Below are positions 51,270 to 58,691 of a stretch of DNA of 64,000 bases, piece by piece. A model generated the notes under the pieces. The model had not been told where the DNA came from and searched no databases. It saw nothing but the letters and a program-made list of their open reading frames with translations. The stretch's first letter is position 1. Each line of letters opens with the position of its first letter. A program made the position numbers and the translations under genes. Source of the stretch: Bacteroidota bacterium (GTDB taxonomy: Bacteria; Bacteroidota; Bacteroidia; Flavobacteriales; Flavobacteriaceae); the NCBI GenBank assembly GCA_023387965.1, contig JAEWHE010000042.1, forward strand, positions 74,660 through 138,659, in the 5' to 3' direction.

Positions 51270-53411
51270 ATGAGAAAAAATCTCCAGCATATTAATTTAG
51301 CCGAAAGTCGAAAGTTGAAAGTTGAAAGTCATCAACCAGAAGTTGAAAGCACAGACAATTTTACAACGGCAGAAGGCATTGACGTTAAAAAAACATATTC
51401 TGAAAAAGATTTAGAAAGTTTGGAGCATTTAGAATTTGGAGCTGGTTTTGCACCAAATCTTCGTGGACCTTACGCCACGATGTATGTGCGTCGCCCTTGG
51501 ACGATTCGCCAATATGCAGGATTTTCTACCGCGGAAGAAAGTAATGCTTTTTACCGAAGAAATTTAGCTGCCGGACAAAAAGGACTTTCCATTGCATTTG
51601 ATTTGCCCACGCATCGCGGTTATGATTCAGACCATGAACGTGTTGTCGGAGATGTTGGAAAAGCTGGCGTTGCCATTGATTCGGTTGAAGATATGAAAAT
51701 TCTTTTCGACCAAATTCCGCTGGATGAAATGTCGGTTTCCATGACCATGAACGGTGCGGTTTTGCCCATCATGGCGTTTTATATTGTGGCTGCTGAAGAA
51801 CAAGGCGTTTTGCCCGAAAAACTTTCCGGAACCATTCAAAATGACATCTTGAAAGAGTTCATGGTGCGAAATACCTACATTTATCCGCCATCGCCATCGA
51901 TGAAAATCATTGCCGATATTTTTGAATTTACCAGCAAAAAAATGCCGAAGTTCAACTCTATTTCTATTTCCGGTTATCACATGCAAGAAGCTGGAGCAAC
52001 CGCAGATATTGAGTTGGCTTACACTTTAGCCGATGGTTTGGAATACATCAGAACCGGGCTTGCCGCCGGAATGAAAATTGATGAGTTTGCCCCTCGCCTT
52101 TCGTTTTTTTGGGCGATTGGCATGAATCATTTTATGGAAATTGCCAAAATGCGAGCCGGAAGAATGCTTTGGGCAAAATTGTTAAAGCAATTCAATCCGC
52201 AAGACGAGAAATCTTTGGCGTTAAGAACTCATTGCCAAACTTCGGGTTGGAGTTTAACCGAACAAGATCCGTTTAATAACGTGGCACGAACCGTAATTGA
52301 AGCCACTGCTGCTGCTTTTGGCGGAACCCAATCTTTACATACTAACGCTTTAGACGAAGCTATTGCTTTGCCAACAGACTTTTCGGCGAGAATTGCCAGA
52401 AATACCCAAATTTTCCTTCAGGAAGAAACTAAAATTACCAAAACTGTCGATCCTTGGGCGGGAAGTTTTTATGTAGAAAAATTAACTGCCGAAATCGCCG
52501 ATAAAGCTTGGAAATTGATCGAAGAAGTGGAAGAATTAGGCGGTATGACCAAAGCCATTGAAGCCGGAATCCCTAAACTTCGAATTGAAGAAGCTGCTGC
52601 AAGAAAACAAGCCCGAATCGATTCTGGGCAAGATGTGATTGTGGGTGTCAACAAATACCGATTAAAAAAGGAAGATCCTTTGCATATTTTGGATGTTGAT
52701 AACCAAATGGTGCGAAAAGCGCAAATCGAGCGTTTGGAAAAAATTAAAGCTTCCCGAAATGAATCTGAAGTCAAAAATTTATTGCAACAATTAACCCAAG
52801 CCGCACAATCCGGCGAAGGAAATTTATTAGCATTAGCCGTAAATGCCGCTCGAGAACGCGCTACTTTGGGAGAAATCAGTGATGCTCTCGAAGCCGTTTT
52901 TGGCAGATACAAAGCACAAATTAAATCATTTAGTGGCGTGTATAGCAAAGAAATTAAAAACGATGAAAGTTTTGCAACGGCAAAGAAAAAAGCCGACGAA
53001 TTTGCGGCTCTCGAAGGACGACGACCGCGCATTATGATTGCAAAAATGGGGCAAGACGGTCATGACCGTGGCGCAAAAGTGGTAGCAACCGGATATGCCG
53101 ATGTGGGTTTTGACGTGGACATTGGCCCATTGTTTCAAACTCCATCTGAAGCCGCCAAACAAGCTGTGGAAAACGATGTGCATATTTTAGGCGTTTCTTC
53201 TTTGGCAGCGGGACACAAAACTTTGGTACCACAAGTCATCGAAGAACTCAAAAAATACGGCCGAGAAGACATTATGGTTATCGTTGGAGGGGTTATTCCC
53301 GCACAAGATTACCAATATTTATTCGATGCTGGAGCCGTTGCAGTTTTTGGTCCCGGAACTAAAATCAGTGAAGCCGCGATTACTATTTTAGATATTTTAT
53401 TGCAGGAATAG
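51270..53411 (+). CDS. mutB: Methylmalonyl-CoA mutase, large (alpha) subunit
   Basis: A 713-residue catalytic subunit. The TIM barrel has FGAGFAPNLRGPYATMYVRR, PWTIRQYAGFSTAEESNAFY and AFDLPTHRGYDSDH. The B12-binding domain has the DGHDRG motif near residues 596-601 (DxHxxG; His is the lower cobalt ligand), followed by GVSSLAAGH and VGGVIPAQDY. With MutA it interconverts methylmalonyl-CoA and succinyl-CoA. I chose ATG 51270 over a TTG at 51261. Residues ~10-30 are encoded by a GAAAGTT-type tandem array, which is odd for a conserved enzyme. Confidence 0.96.
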   Translation: MRKNLQHINLAESRKLKVESHQPEVESTDNFTTAEGIDVKKTYSEKDLESLEHLEFGAGFAPNLRGPYATMYVRRPWTIRQYAGFSTAEESNAFYRRNLAAGQKGLSIAFDLPTHRGYDSDHERVVGDVGKAGVAIDSVEDMKILFDQIPLDEMSVSMTMNGAVLPIMAFYIVAAEEQGVLPEKLSGTIQNDILKEFMVRNTYIYPPSPSMKIIADIFEFTSKKMPKFNSISISGYHMQEAGATADIELAYTLADGLEYIRTGLAAGMKIDEFAPRLSFFWAIGMNHFMEIAKMRAGRMLWAKLLKQFNPQDEKSLALRTHCQTSGWSLTEQDPFNNVARTVIEATAAAFGGTQSLHTNALDEAIALPTDFSARIARNTQIFLQEETKITKTVDPWAGSFYVEKLTAEIADKAWKLIEEVEELGGMTKAIEAGIPKLRIEEAAARKQARIDSGQDVIVGVNKYRLKKEDPLHILDVDNQMVRKAQIERLEKIKASRNESEVKNLLQQLTQAAQSGEGNLLALAVNAARERATLGEISDALEAVFGRYKAQIKSFSGVYSKEIKNDESFATAKKKADEFAALEGRRPRIMIAKMGQDGHDRGAKVVATGYADVGFDVDIGPLFQTPSEAAKQAVENDVHILGVSSLAAGHKTLVPQVIEELKKYGREDIMVIVGGVIPAQDYQYLFDAGAVAVFGPGTKISEAAITILDILLQE

Positions 53412-53470
53412 GTTTAGTGGTCAGTGGGCAGTGGGCAGTGTTTAGTGGGCAGTAGCAGTCAGTAGTTACA
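53412..53470 (+). repeat. Short tandem array after mutB
   Basis: AGTGGGC-type units (GGTCAGTGGGCAGTGGGCAG, then TGTTTAGTGGGCAG and AGCAGTCAGTAG) are repeated about seven times directly after the stop codon, with period 7 and drift. Confidence 0.75.
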
Positions 53471-53493
53471 GGTTTTAGTACACGATATTAAGT

Positions 53494-53529
53494 TCCTAAC
53501 AGGTTTTAAAAATCTGTTGGGATTTTTTA
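53494..53529 (+). terminator. Terminator of mutB
   Basis: TCCTAACAG pairs with CTGTTGGGA (one T-G pair) around an 11-nt A/T loop, followed by six T residues. The rest of the spacer to 53720 is A/T-rich and holds nothing I can name. Confidence 0.6.
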
Positions 53530-53720
53530 TTTCCCCTCTTAAAATTTTTAATGGAAATGGTATTTATCTTTTTGCTATCTGATTGTATCAATTGTTTATA
53601 TTTTCAATTGGTTGTAATTTTTTTACAAGAATTTCGTTGTTAGGTAGTTAAGAGAATTATTGTTCAGATAATTCTTGCATCTTGATTTTCTTCGGTAGTT
53701 TAAGATTATGATTATAAGCC

Positions 53721-54545
53721 ATGTTACAAAATGTATCTTTACTTGTTGAATCTGCGGAAAATTCTTTGGCTTTGCTTGGGCAAAGCAGCCTCAATCATTT
53801 CATTTATTGCGAGGAAGCCCTCCCAATGCTTTATCAACTTCTTCATCAGTTGAAGGATGCAACCTCGGACGGTTTCGACTGCGAACAAGATGAGATTACT
53901 TTTTTTAAATTTACCAAACCCAAGTACCTGAGTCAATTGTTGTATTGCAATGCTATATTGCACATTGAAGCCTATTGTCCGGATGCGGACGCACGAAAGC
54001 GTAAGCACTTTTTAAAAAATCAGCTAAAAACTATCAATCAACTACTTGATGGGCAAAAGGAGCTTTGTCGTTACCTTGATAATAGCTGTACCCATAATGA
54101 CCATTTTTATTTTTTGCGGAAGAATTGTACCGGCTTTTCTCTTGTTACTGAAAATTACCTCGGTAGTGCTGCCTTCAATACCTCTCATGATTTTAGTGTT
54201 GCTCAGATTTTGAGTAATCGGAAGTTGAAGGCTTATCTTATGGAATTACTTGCCTGTAGTTATCTACCCACTGTTACAAAGTCAAAGACTTTGCAGTGGA
54301 CGGGTTCCAAAGCTGCGTTAACGGAGCTTGCATACGGGTTATATTGCTCCAAGACGTTTGAGAATGGAACTGCAAATCTGAATCAAATTGCACAATGCTT
54401 AAGTGTGGCATTTGGTGTTGACCTTACGCATATTAGCCGAACTTACATTGAATTGCGCCAGCGAAAGGGCGACCGGTGTGCTTTTTTAGAGGAGATGAAA
54501 ACGCTTCTGTTGAGACGTATGGATGAAGCGGATGAACATTCTTAA
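53721..54545 (+). CDS. RteC-like protein
   Basis: A 274-residue soluble protein resembling RteC, the Bacteroides regulator that switches on excision genes of CTnDOT-type conjugative transposons. Key stretches are YCEEALPMLYQLLHQL, DEITFFKFTKPKYLSQLLYC, then the C-terminal LQWTGSKAALTELAYGLYCS and AFGVDLTHISRTYIELRQRK, the winged-helix part with the typical WTxSKxxLxELxYAL. Composition is richer in G+C than the flanking housekeeping genes. It ends 39 bp from the convergent small-membrane-protein genes. No transfer genes are seen, so the target is uncertain. Confidence 0.88.
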   Translation: MLQNVSLLVESAENSLALLGQSSLNHFIYCEEALPMLYQLLHQLKDATSDGFDCEQDEITFFKFTKPKYLSQLLYCNAILHIEAYCPDADARKRKHFLKNQLKTINQLLDGQKELCRYLDNSCTHNDHFYFLRKNCTGFSLVTENYLGSAAFNTSHDFSVAQILSNRKLKAYLMELLACSYLPTVTKSKTLQWTGSKAALTELAYGLYCSKTFENGTANLNQIAQCLSVAFGVDLTHISRTYIELRQRKGDRCAFLEEMKTLLLRRMDEADEHS

Positions 54546-54552
54546 AACCAGC

Positions 54553-54577
54553 AAAGCCCGGAATGTCCGGGCTTAAT
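54553..54577. terminator. Bidirectional terminator between rteC-like gene and the minus-strand operon
   Basis: AAGCCCGGA and TCCGGGCTT pair perfectly around a 3-nt loop. An A/T run follows on the plus strand. Confidence 0.75.
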
Positions 54578-54583
54578 TATTAA

Positions 54584-54760
54584 TTATTTTTTCGGTTTTT
54601 TAAAAAGTGATCTCAAAACGAGCGTAACTGCAAAGCTGACAAATGCTCCTATTGCCGCGAGTATCATTGTTTTCAGTAATTCTGCTTCGGGTAAGCTGGG
54701 CAATATCCCTAAAAGCGTACCTGATAATGTTCCGTTGCGAAGTGTGGTTGCATTATTCAT
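54584..54760 (-). CDS. 58-residue membrane protein, holin-like in size
   Basis: A 58-residue protein, MNNATTLRNGTLSGTLLGIL with one clear membrane helix around 31-50 (TMILAAIGAFVSFAVTLVLR) and a basic end (SLFKKPKK). The start codon overlaps the stop of the upstream 78-residue gene by 4 bp (ATGA), so it is the fourth gene of the operon. Size, single or double helix and Lys-rich tail resemble small phage holins or accessory proteins, but this is inference. It is below the usual length cutoff of gene finders. Confidence 0.7.
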   Translation of the reverse strand: MNNATTLRNGTLSGTLLGILPSLPEAELLKTMILAAIGAFVSFAVTLVLRSLFKKPKK

Positions 54761-54993
54761 GGCTTCACCTCCTGCTCCTGTTTTTTCTCCTCCTCGACGG
54801 TGAACTGACTTACCGCCGAAACGACTCCGCCTGCCACGGCTAAGTAGCCCGCGATTGACACAAGTGCCGCAGGTAATGTCACCGGACTTGTAAGAATTGC
54901 TCCACTGATAGCCAATACCGTCATACCGATGGAACGGAGTGAACGAAAAAATTTTGGCGTGGGCGCTTTTACTCTTTTTACAATTTCTTTCAT
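54757..54993 (-). CDS. 78-residue two-helix membrane protein
   Basis: A 78-residue protein with a basic start (MKEIVKRVKAPTPKFFRSLR), two hydrophobic helices (~22-40 and ~44-63, AALVSIAGYLAVAGGVVSAV) and a charged tail (EEEKKQEQEVKP). The topology is that of a small class II holin, or of other tiny membrane proteins. It lies 9 bp downstream of the DUF5675 gene and overlaps the next gene by 4 bp. Function not established. Confidence 0.72.
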   Translation of the reverse strand: MKEIVKRVKAPTPKFFRSLRSIGMTVLAISGAILTSPVTLPAALVSIAGYLAVAGGVVSAVSQFTVEEEKKQEQEVKP

Positions 54994-55002
54994 GATTGTG
55001 TT

Positions 55003-55401
55003 TTAAGAAGTGATTTTTAATAATAATTCGCTGTGATTGTTTGCTGCTTTTTCAGCAAGTTCCATGAGCTTTTCCATCGCTTTTCTTGATGCTCCACCTG
55101 AGGTTAGCCCTGAGAGGTAGGAAACCGGGGCTAAACAGCCCCTTAGTTCCCTTAAAGCATCGTTTGCCGGATGGATTAGAATCGCGTCGCGATTGGGCAC
55201 TTTTTCAATCTTCAAGTGTTTTCCAAACCGTTGGTTTTCCGCAATTGACAAGTTGTAAGTTCCTTCCGGAATACATGACCGTTGGCGCACATTATTGAGC
55301 CACGGCAATTCAATTGTAAATGCCAACATTTTCCCCTCGCACATGAGCACTCCTTGTGTGCCGGATGTGAGATAACTACGATGCAATATGATTATCATCA
55401 C
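55003..55401 (-). CDS. DUF5675 family protein
   Basis: A 132-residue protein that fits DUF5675: LHRSYLTSGTQGVLMCEGKM, then LAFTIELPWLNNVRQRSCIP with EGTYNLSIAENQRFGKHLKI, and a C-terminal LIHPANDALRELRGCLAPVS. The pattern of a T-x-G-x-L start, ExPWxxNxxxxSCIPxG and IHxGN-like block is typical. The family is frequent in phages and phage-like loci and is suspected to be a peptidoglycan-acting or structural protein, but no activity is proven. The start codon overlaps the stop of the upstream 250-residue gene by 4 bp. Confidence 0.85.
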   Translation of the reverse strand: MMIIILHRSYLTSGTQGVLMCEGKMLAFTIELPWLNNVRQRSCIPEGTYNLSIAENQRFGKHLKIEKVPNRDAILIHPANDALRELRGCLAPVSYLSGLTSGGASRKAMEKLMELAEKAANNHSELLLKITS

Positions 55402-56150
55402 AAACCATTTACACGGATTAGCGCCAATGGGTTAAATGCACCGTTTTTCAGCGGGTACAACTTGGTGTTTACTTCCTGAAAGAAGTCAATCCCCAAAACC
55501 AAAAATAACGGATGTTCACTCGCAGGCGAAAGGGCTAACACCTCGTTAACAGGAAGCATTGGCTCTGTTAGCGGTGCAACCGGTAATTCTGATTGTACCA
55601 TTTCAAACTCATTGTTTTCAAAGTCTATTGCCGCTGCGGCAATTTTCAAACAGAAATGCGTAGTACCTGCGGGAGCTGCAATTAACGTTAGCGGATTAAA
55701 TGCCTGAATTGCCACAGTTGCTTCACCAGAAACGCGGTCGATATTTGCCGTATAGGGGGCAAAAAAAGTAGCTGCCAATTTACCATTGATGTTGAATTCA
55801 AAATTAGTCAGCATTTCAGCCTCTCCGTCAATAACATTGCGTAAGCCTCTGTCGTTGATTGCATCGGCTTTGATGACTTCGACCATTTTTTTGGTTAAGC
55901 GGCTTACCATACGACCGTCTTTTGCCCCTGCAATTTGCGACATGAATGCCACACGTAACAGTTTACCTGCTTTGCCCGCTCTGCCAAATTCGGCATTGTT
56001 TTCTCTTGTTCTCTGAAAAGCGGGGTCTGAGGCGATACGAGAACCGCTCAAGTCTCCTTTTTCCCGAGCTACATACCCATCTTTAGATTTGTAGAATGTG
56101 ATGTCTCCGAGTGTGCCTTTTAATTTTACAAGGCCTTTTTGCTTTGCCAT
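55398..56150 (-). CDS. 250-residue protein of unknown function, first gene of the DUF5675 operon
   Basis: A 250-residue protein starting MAKQKGLVKLKGTLGDITFY with KSKDGYVAREKGDLSGSRIA, a pattern repeated in many Bacteroidetes proteins that sit with DUF5675 genes. Then RTRENNAEFGRAGKAGKLLR and a helical stretch to ~110, followed by a beta-rich C-terminal half (~110-250). No signal peptide or membrane segment. The GTLGDITFYKSKDGY start resembles DUF6266-type proteins, but I cannot place it firmly. It opens a four-gene operon with 4-bp overlaps or a 9-bp gap. Confidence 0.75.
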   Translation of the reverse strand: MAKQKGLVKLKGTLGDITFYKSKDGYVAREKGDLSGSRIASDPAFQRTRENNAEFGRAGKAGKLLRVAFMSQIAGAKDGRMVSRLTKKMVEVIKADAINDRGLRNVIDGEAEMLTNFEFNINGKLAATFFAPYTANIDRVSGEATVAIQAFNPLTLIAAPAGTTHFCLKIAAAAIDFENNEFEMVQSELPVAPLTEPMLPVNEVLALSPASEHPLFLVLGIDFFQEVNTKLYPLKNGAFNPLALIRVNGL

Positions 56151-56197
56151 AATTTAAAAAATTTAATGATTAATACTATGCCATCAAGTGTTGCAAC

Positions 56198-56238
56198 TGA
56201 TTGATTGACAAGACAAAGTTTAAGTGATTGATTGACAA
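56198..56238. repeat. Direct repeat in the divergent control region
   Basis: TGATTGATTGACAA occurs at 56198-56211 and again at 56225-56238, 27 bp apart start to start. The repeat sits in the 243-bp gap between the divergent 250-aa and 67-aa genes and may be an operator. Confidence 0.65.
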
Positions 56239-56393
56239 CTGCAATAGTGTGGGGTTTAGACGACCGCAAATGACCTATATTGAATTAGGATGAGTATCAG
56301 CATTTTTTAAAAATCGTACCCAACCTTCTCCCAAGTTGTGAATACTGACGGATTTATGCATTGAAATTTGGTTTCTATAAAATTTAATAATTT

Positions 56394-56597
56394 ATGAAAA
56401 CAAAAGCGTCCAGACTGTGCATTTATCCGAAGGATGTGCAGTTGATTACCGGAAAATCTTATAAGCAAAGCCGGTTACTTCTCAAAAAAGTAAAAATTCA
56501 TTTCGGAAAAAGTGCGGATCAATTCGTTAGCGTGCCTGAATTTTGTGATTACACCGGACTTTCACTGGAAGAAGTTAGCGCACTGCTCAACCTATGA
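56394..56597 (+). CDS. 67-residue protein, possible small DNA-binding protein
   Basis: A short protein, MKTKASRLCIYPKDVQLITG then KSYKQSRLLLKKVKIHFGKS, ending FVSVPEFCDYTGLSLEEVSA LLNL. The layout (a helix pair with an SYxQS core, then a second helix pair VPEFCDYTGLSLEEV) suggests a winged-helix or excisionase-like fold. Similar short proteins are widespread in Bacteroidetes accessory regions. It diverges from the DUF5675 operon, and the spaced direct repeat lies between, so it could regulate that operon. This is inference. Confidence 0.68.
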   Translation: MKTKASRLCIYPKDVQLITGKSYKQSRLLLKKVKIHFGKSADQFVSVPEFCDYTGLSLEEVSALLNL

Positions 56598-57028
56598 AAA
56601 CTATGAAATTCTCGCATATTAAGATAAAATGTTAAAGAATTTAACAAAGTGGGCTAAAACATAAAGTATCCATAAGGAAGAGTGGGAGAAGGTATGGGGA
56701 AGCAATTAGCAGTTAGCAGTTAGCAGTTAGTAGTTAGTAGTGAGTAGTGAGTAGTGGGAGTTTGAAATTGGGAGGGTTTGAGGTTCAAAGTTTAAAGTTC
56801 TTGACCTAAGTTGTTGAATGTTCACGATATATTTTTTGAAAATTAACAACTGATCTTGTTTTTTTAATATTTTATTTGTAGGTTTATTCCGTTAAGGTTT
56901 CGGTATCCATTGTACGCCTTAACATTTTTTTCTACCACACTTTTTTATTGATTTTCATTGAGATTACGGAAACCCGTAAGGCTTAGGTATGTTTTTTATT
57001 TTATACTTGCAATTAATAATACAACATC
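56598..57028. repeat. Spacer with TTAGCAG/GTGAGTA tandem array
   Basis: From 56,706 to 56,760 TTAGCAG units change stepwise into TAGTTAG, AGTAGTG and GTGAGTA units (period 7). The rest is A/T-rich. TATACTTG (57001-57008) is a near match to TAnnTTTG about 20 nt before the next ATG. No gene is visible. Confidence 0.65.
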
Positions 57029-58687
57029 ATGATCAACACTACATTTCAAAAAGCGCTACTGATTTTTTCTCTGGCAACGGTTTCGCCTTTTTTTGCCCAA
57101 GACATCGATTGGGAAAAGTCCTTTGGAGGTAAGCACTCTGATTATCTCTTTGACGTGCAACCCACTCCTGATTACGGATTTATCCTGGCGGGAAGTTCTC
57201 TTTCTAAAGCGACCGGAACCAAAACCGATAACGGACAAGGTAATCTGGATTATTGGATTTGGAAAATGAATGAAAAAGGAGAAGAAGAATGGCAAAAAAG
57301 TTTTGGAGGTGAAGGTGCTGATTTGCTTCAAGGTATTCGTCTTACCAAAGACGGTGGATTTATTTTAGCCGGTACTTCAGAATCAGGCAAAGGTGACATT
57401 AAAAAAGATTCCTGCAGGGGAAATGAGGATTACTGGGTCATTAAACTCAATGCTAAAGGCGGTGAAGAATGGCAACGCACCATTGGAGGTTCGGGACAAG
57501 AGCAACTGCAATGTGTGATTCCTACAAAAGATGGTGGCTTTTTAATTGGCGGTTCTTCCAGCTCGATGATGAGTCCGCTCATTAGAAAAGGCGAAAAAGA
57601 TGCTTTTGGAAAATCAGAAAACAGTTACGGAAATCTTGATTATTGGGTGGTAAAGCTCGATGCGAAAGGAGCGGTCTTGTGGCAACGCACTTTGGGTGGC
57701 ATTTATGCTGACCAGTTATACAGCGTGGTGGAAACTGCTGATGGTGGTTTTTTGTTGGGTGGGACTTCTAACTCTCCGATATCGGGAAGTAAAACTGCTC
57801 CCCACTACGGTATGGGAGATTATTATATCATTAAACTTAGCGAAAACGGACAAACTGAGTGGGAAAATACCTTTGGCGGTGAAGATGATGACCAGCTTGC
57901 CACGGTATTGGCTTCAAAAGATGGTCATTTTTACCTTGCGGGATATTCCGGATCATCCAGTACCGGAAACAAAATGATTGGTAACCGTAACGGAAGTGAT
58001 TTTTGGATTATTAAAATTGATGAAAGCGGTGAGGCTATCTGGCAAAAAACATACGATACCGGAGCCATTGATATCTTAACCTCATTGGTAGAAAATGATG
58101 ACCTTACCCTGCTTTTGGCTGGTTATTCTCAAGGAAAACCTACCCCTGCTATGGCAACGGGTAAAAAAGCCAAAAAAGAAGATGAAGGTATTAATGATTA
58201 CGTGGTATTTAAAATTAAACCTGATGGTGAAGAAATCTGGTCCAAAAGCATTGGAAGTTCCGGTACAGATGTGCTGCGCAAAGCCATTGAAACTCGCGAT
58301 GGCGGTTATCTATTGGCAGGTACTTCCAATAGTGAGGTAAAACCAAAAGGAGGTAACCGAGACCGTATGAGCAAGGTGCAGGGACGGGATGATTTTTGGG
58401 TTGTGAAACTCAAAGACAACGAAAAGAAAAAAGAAAAACGCGCTCCATTAGAGGCCTTCCCCAACCCTACCCAAAGATTTACCAATGTGATTGTAGGGCA
58501 TGAATACACCAAGGGAACTGCTTTTGTTTTTGATTTGGCGGGACGCCAATTACAATCGTTCCCAATCAAAGACCAAACTATCCCCGTAGATTTAGGAGCA
58601 TCGCCTGAAGGTATTTATATCATCGAAATCAGAACCGATGTGGACGAAAATGCTGTAAAAATTGTAAAAACTTTGAATAAAAATTGA
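57029..58687 (+). CDS. Secreted T9SS cargo protein with seven propeller-like repeats
   Basis: A 552-residue protein with a signal peptide (MINTTFQKALLIFSLATVSP FFAQ). Seven ~65-residue repeats follow (residues ~25-460), each ending in a G-x-D/E-x-L segment such as DQLYSVVETADGGFLLGG followed by TS and then DYWVVKLDAKG...WQ; these look like beta-propeller blades. The last ~80 residues (PLEAFPNPTQRFTNVIVGHE ... EGIYIIEIRTDVDENAVKIV) are a type A T9SS sorting domain, so the protein should be carried to the surface and perhaps attached to it. It is 4 bp upstream of the RHS gene, so the two are one operon. Confidence 0.9.
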   Translation: MINTTFQKALLIFSLATVSPFFAQDIDWEKSFGGKHSDYLFDVQPTPDYGFILAGSSLSKATGTKTDNGQGNLDYWIWKMNEKGEEEWQKSFGGEGADLLQGIRLTKDGGFILAGTSESGKGDIKKDSCRGNEDYWVIKLNAKGGEEWQRTIGGSGQEQLQCVIPTKDGGFLIGGSSSSMMSPLIRKGEKDAFGKSENSYGNLDYWVVKLDAKGAVLWQRTLGGIYADQLYSVVETADGGFLLGGTSNSPISGSKTAPHYGMGDYYIIKLSENGQTEWENTFGGEDDDQLATVLASKDGHFYLAGYSGSSSTGNKMIGNRNGSDFWIIKIDESGEAIWQKTYDTGAIDILTSLVENDDLTLLLAGYSQGKPTPAMATGKKAKKEDEGINDYVVFKIKPDGEEIWSKSIGSSGTDVLRKAIETRDGGYLLAGTSNSEVKPKGGNRDRMSKVQGRDDFWVVKLKDNEKKKEKRAPLEAFPNPTQRFTNVIVGHEYTKGTAFVFDLAGRQLQSFPIKDQTIPVDLGASPEGIYIIEIRTDVDENAVKIVKTLNKN

Positions 58688-58691
58688 GATT

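Noticed and set aside
52469..53032. A 187-codon minus-strand open frame opposite mutB
   Set aside because: It is antisense to conserved mutase sequence; Ser/Ala-rich translation is the usual product of reversed codons.
54584..56150. A prophage
   Set aside because: Only DUF5675 and holin-sized proteins are present; no integrase, terminase, capsid, tail or attachment site is seen.
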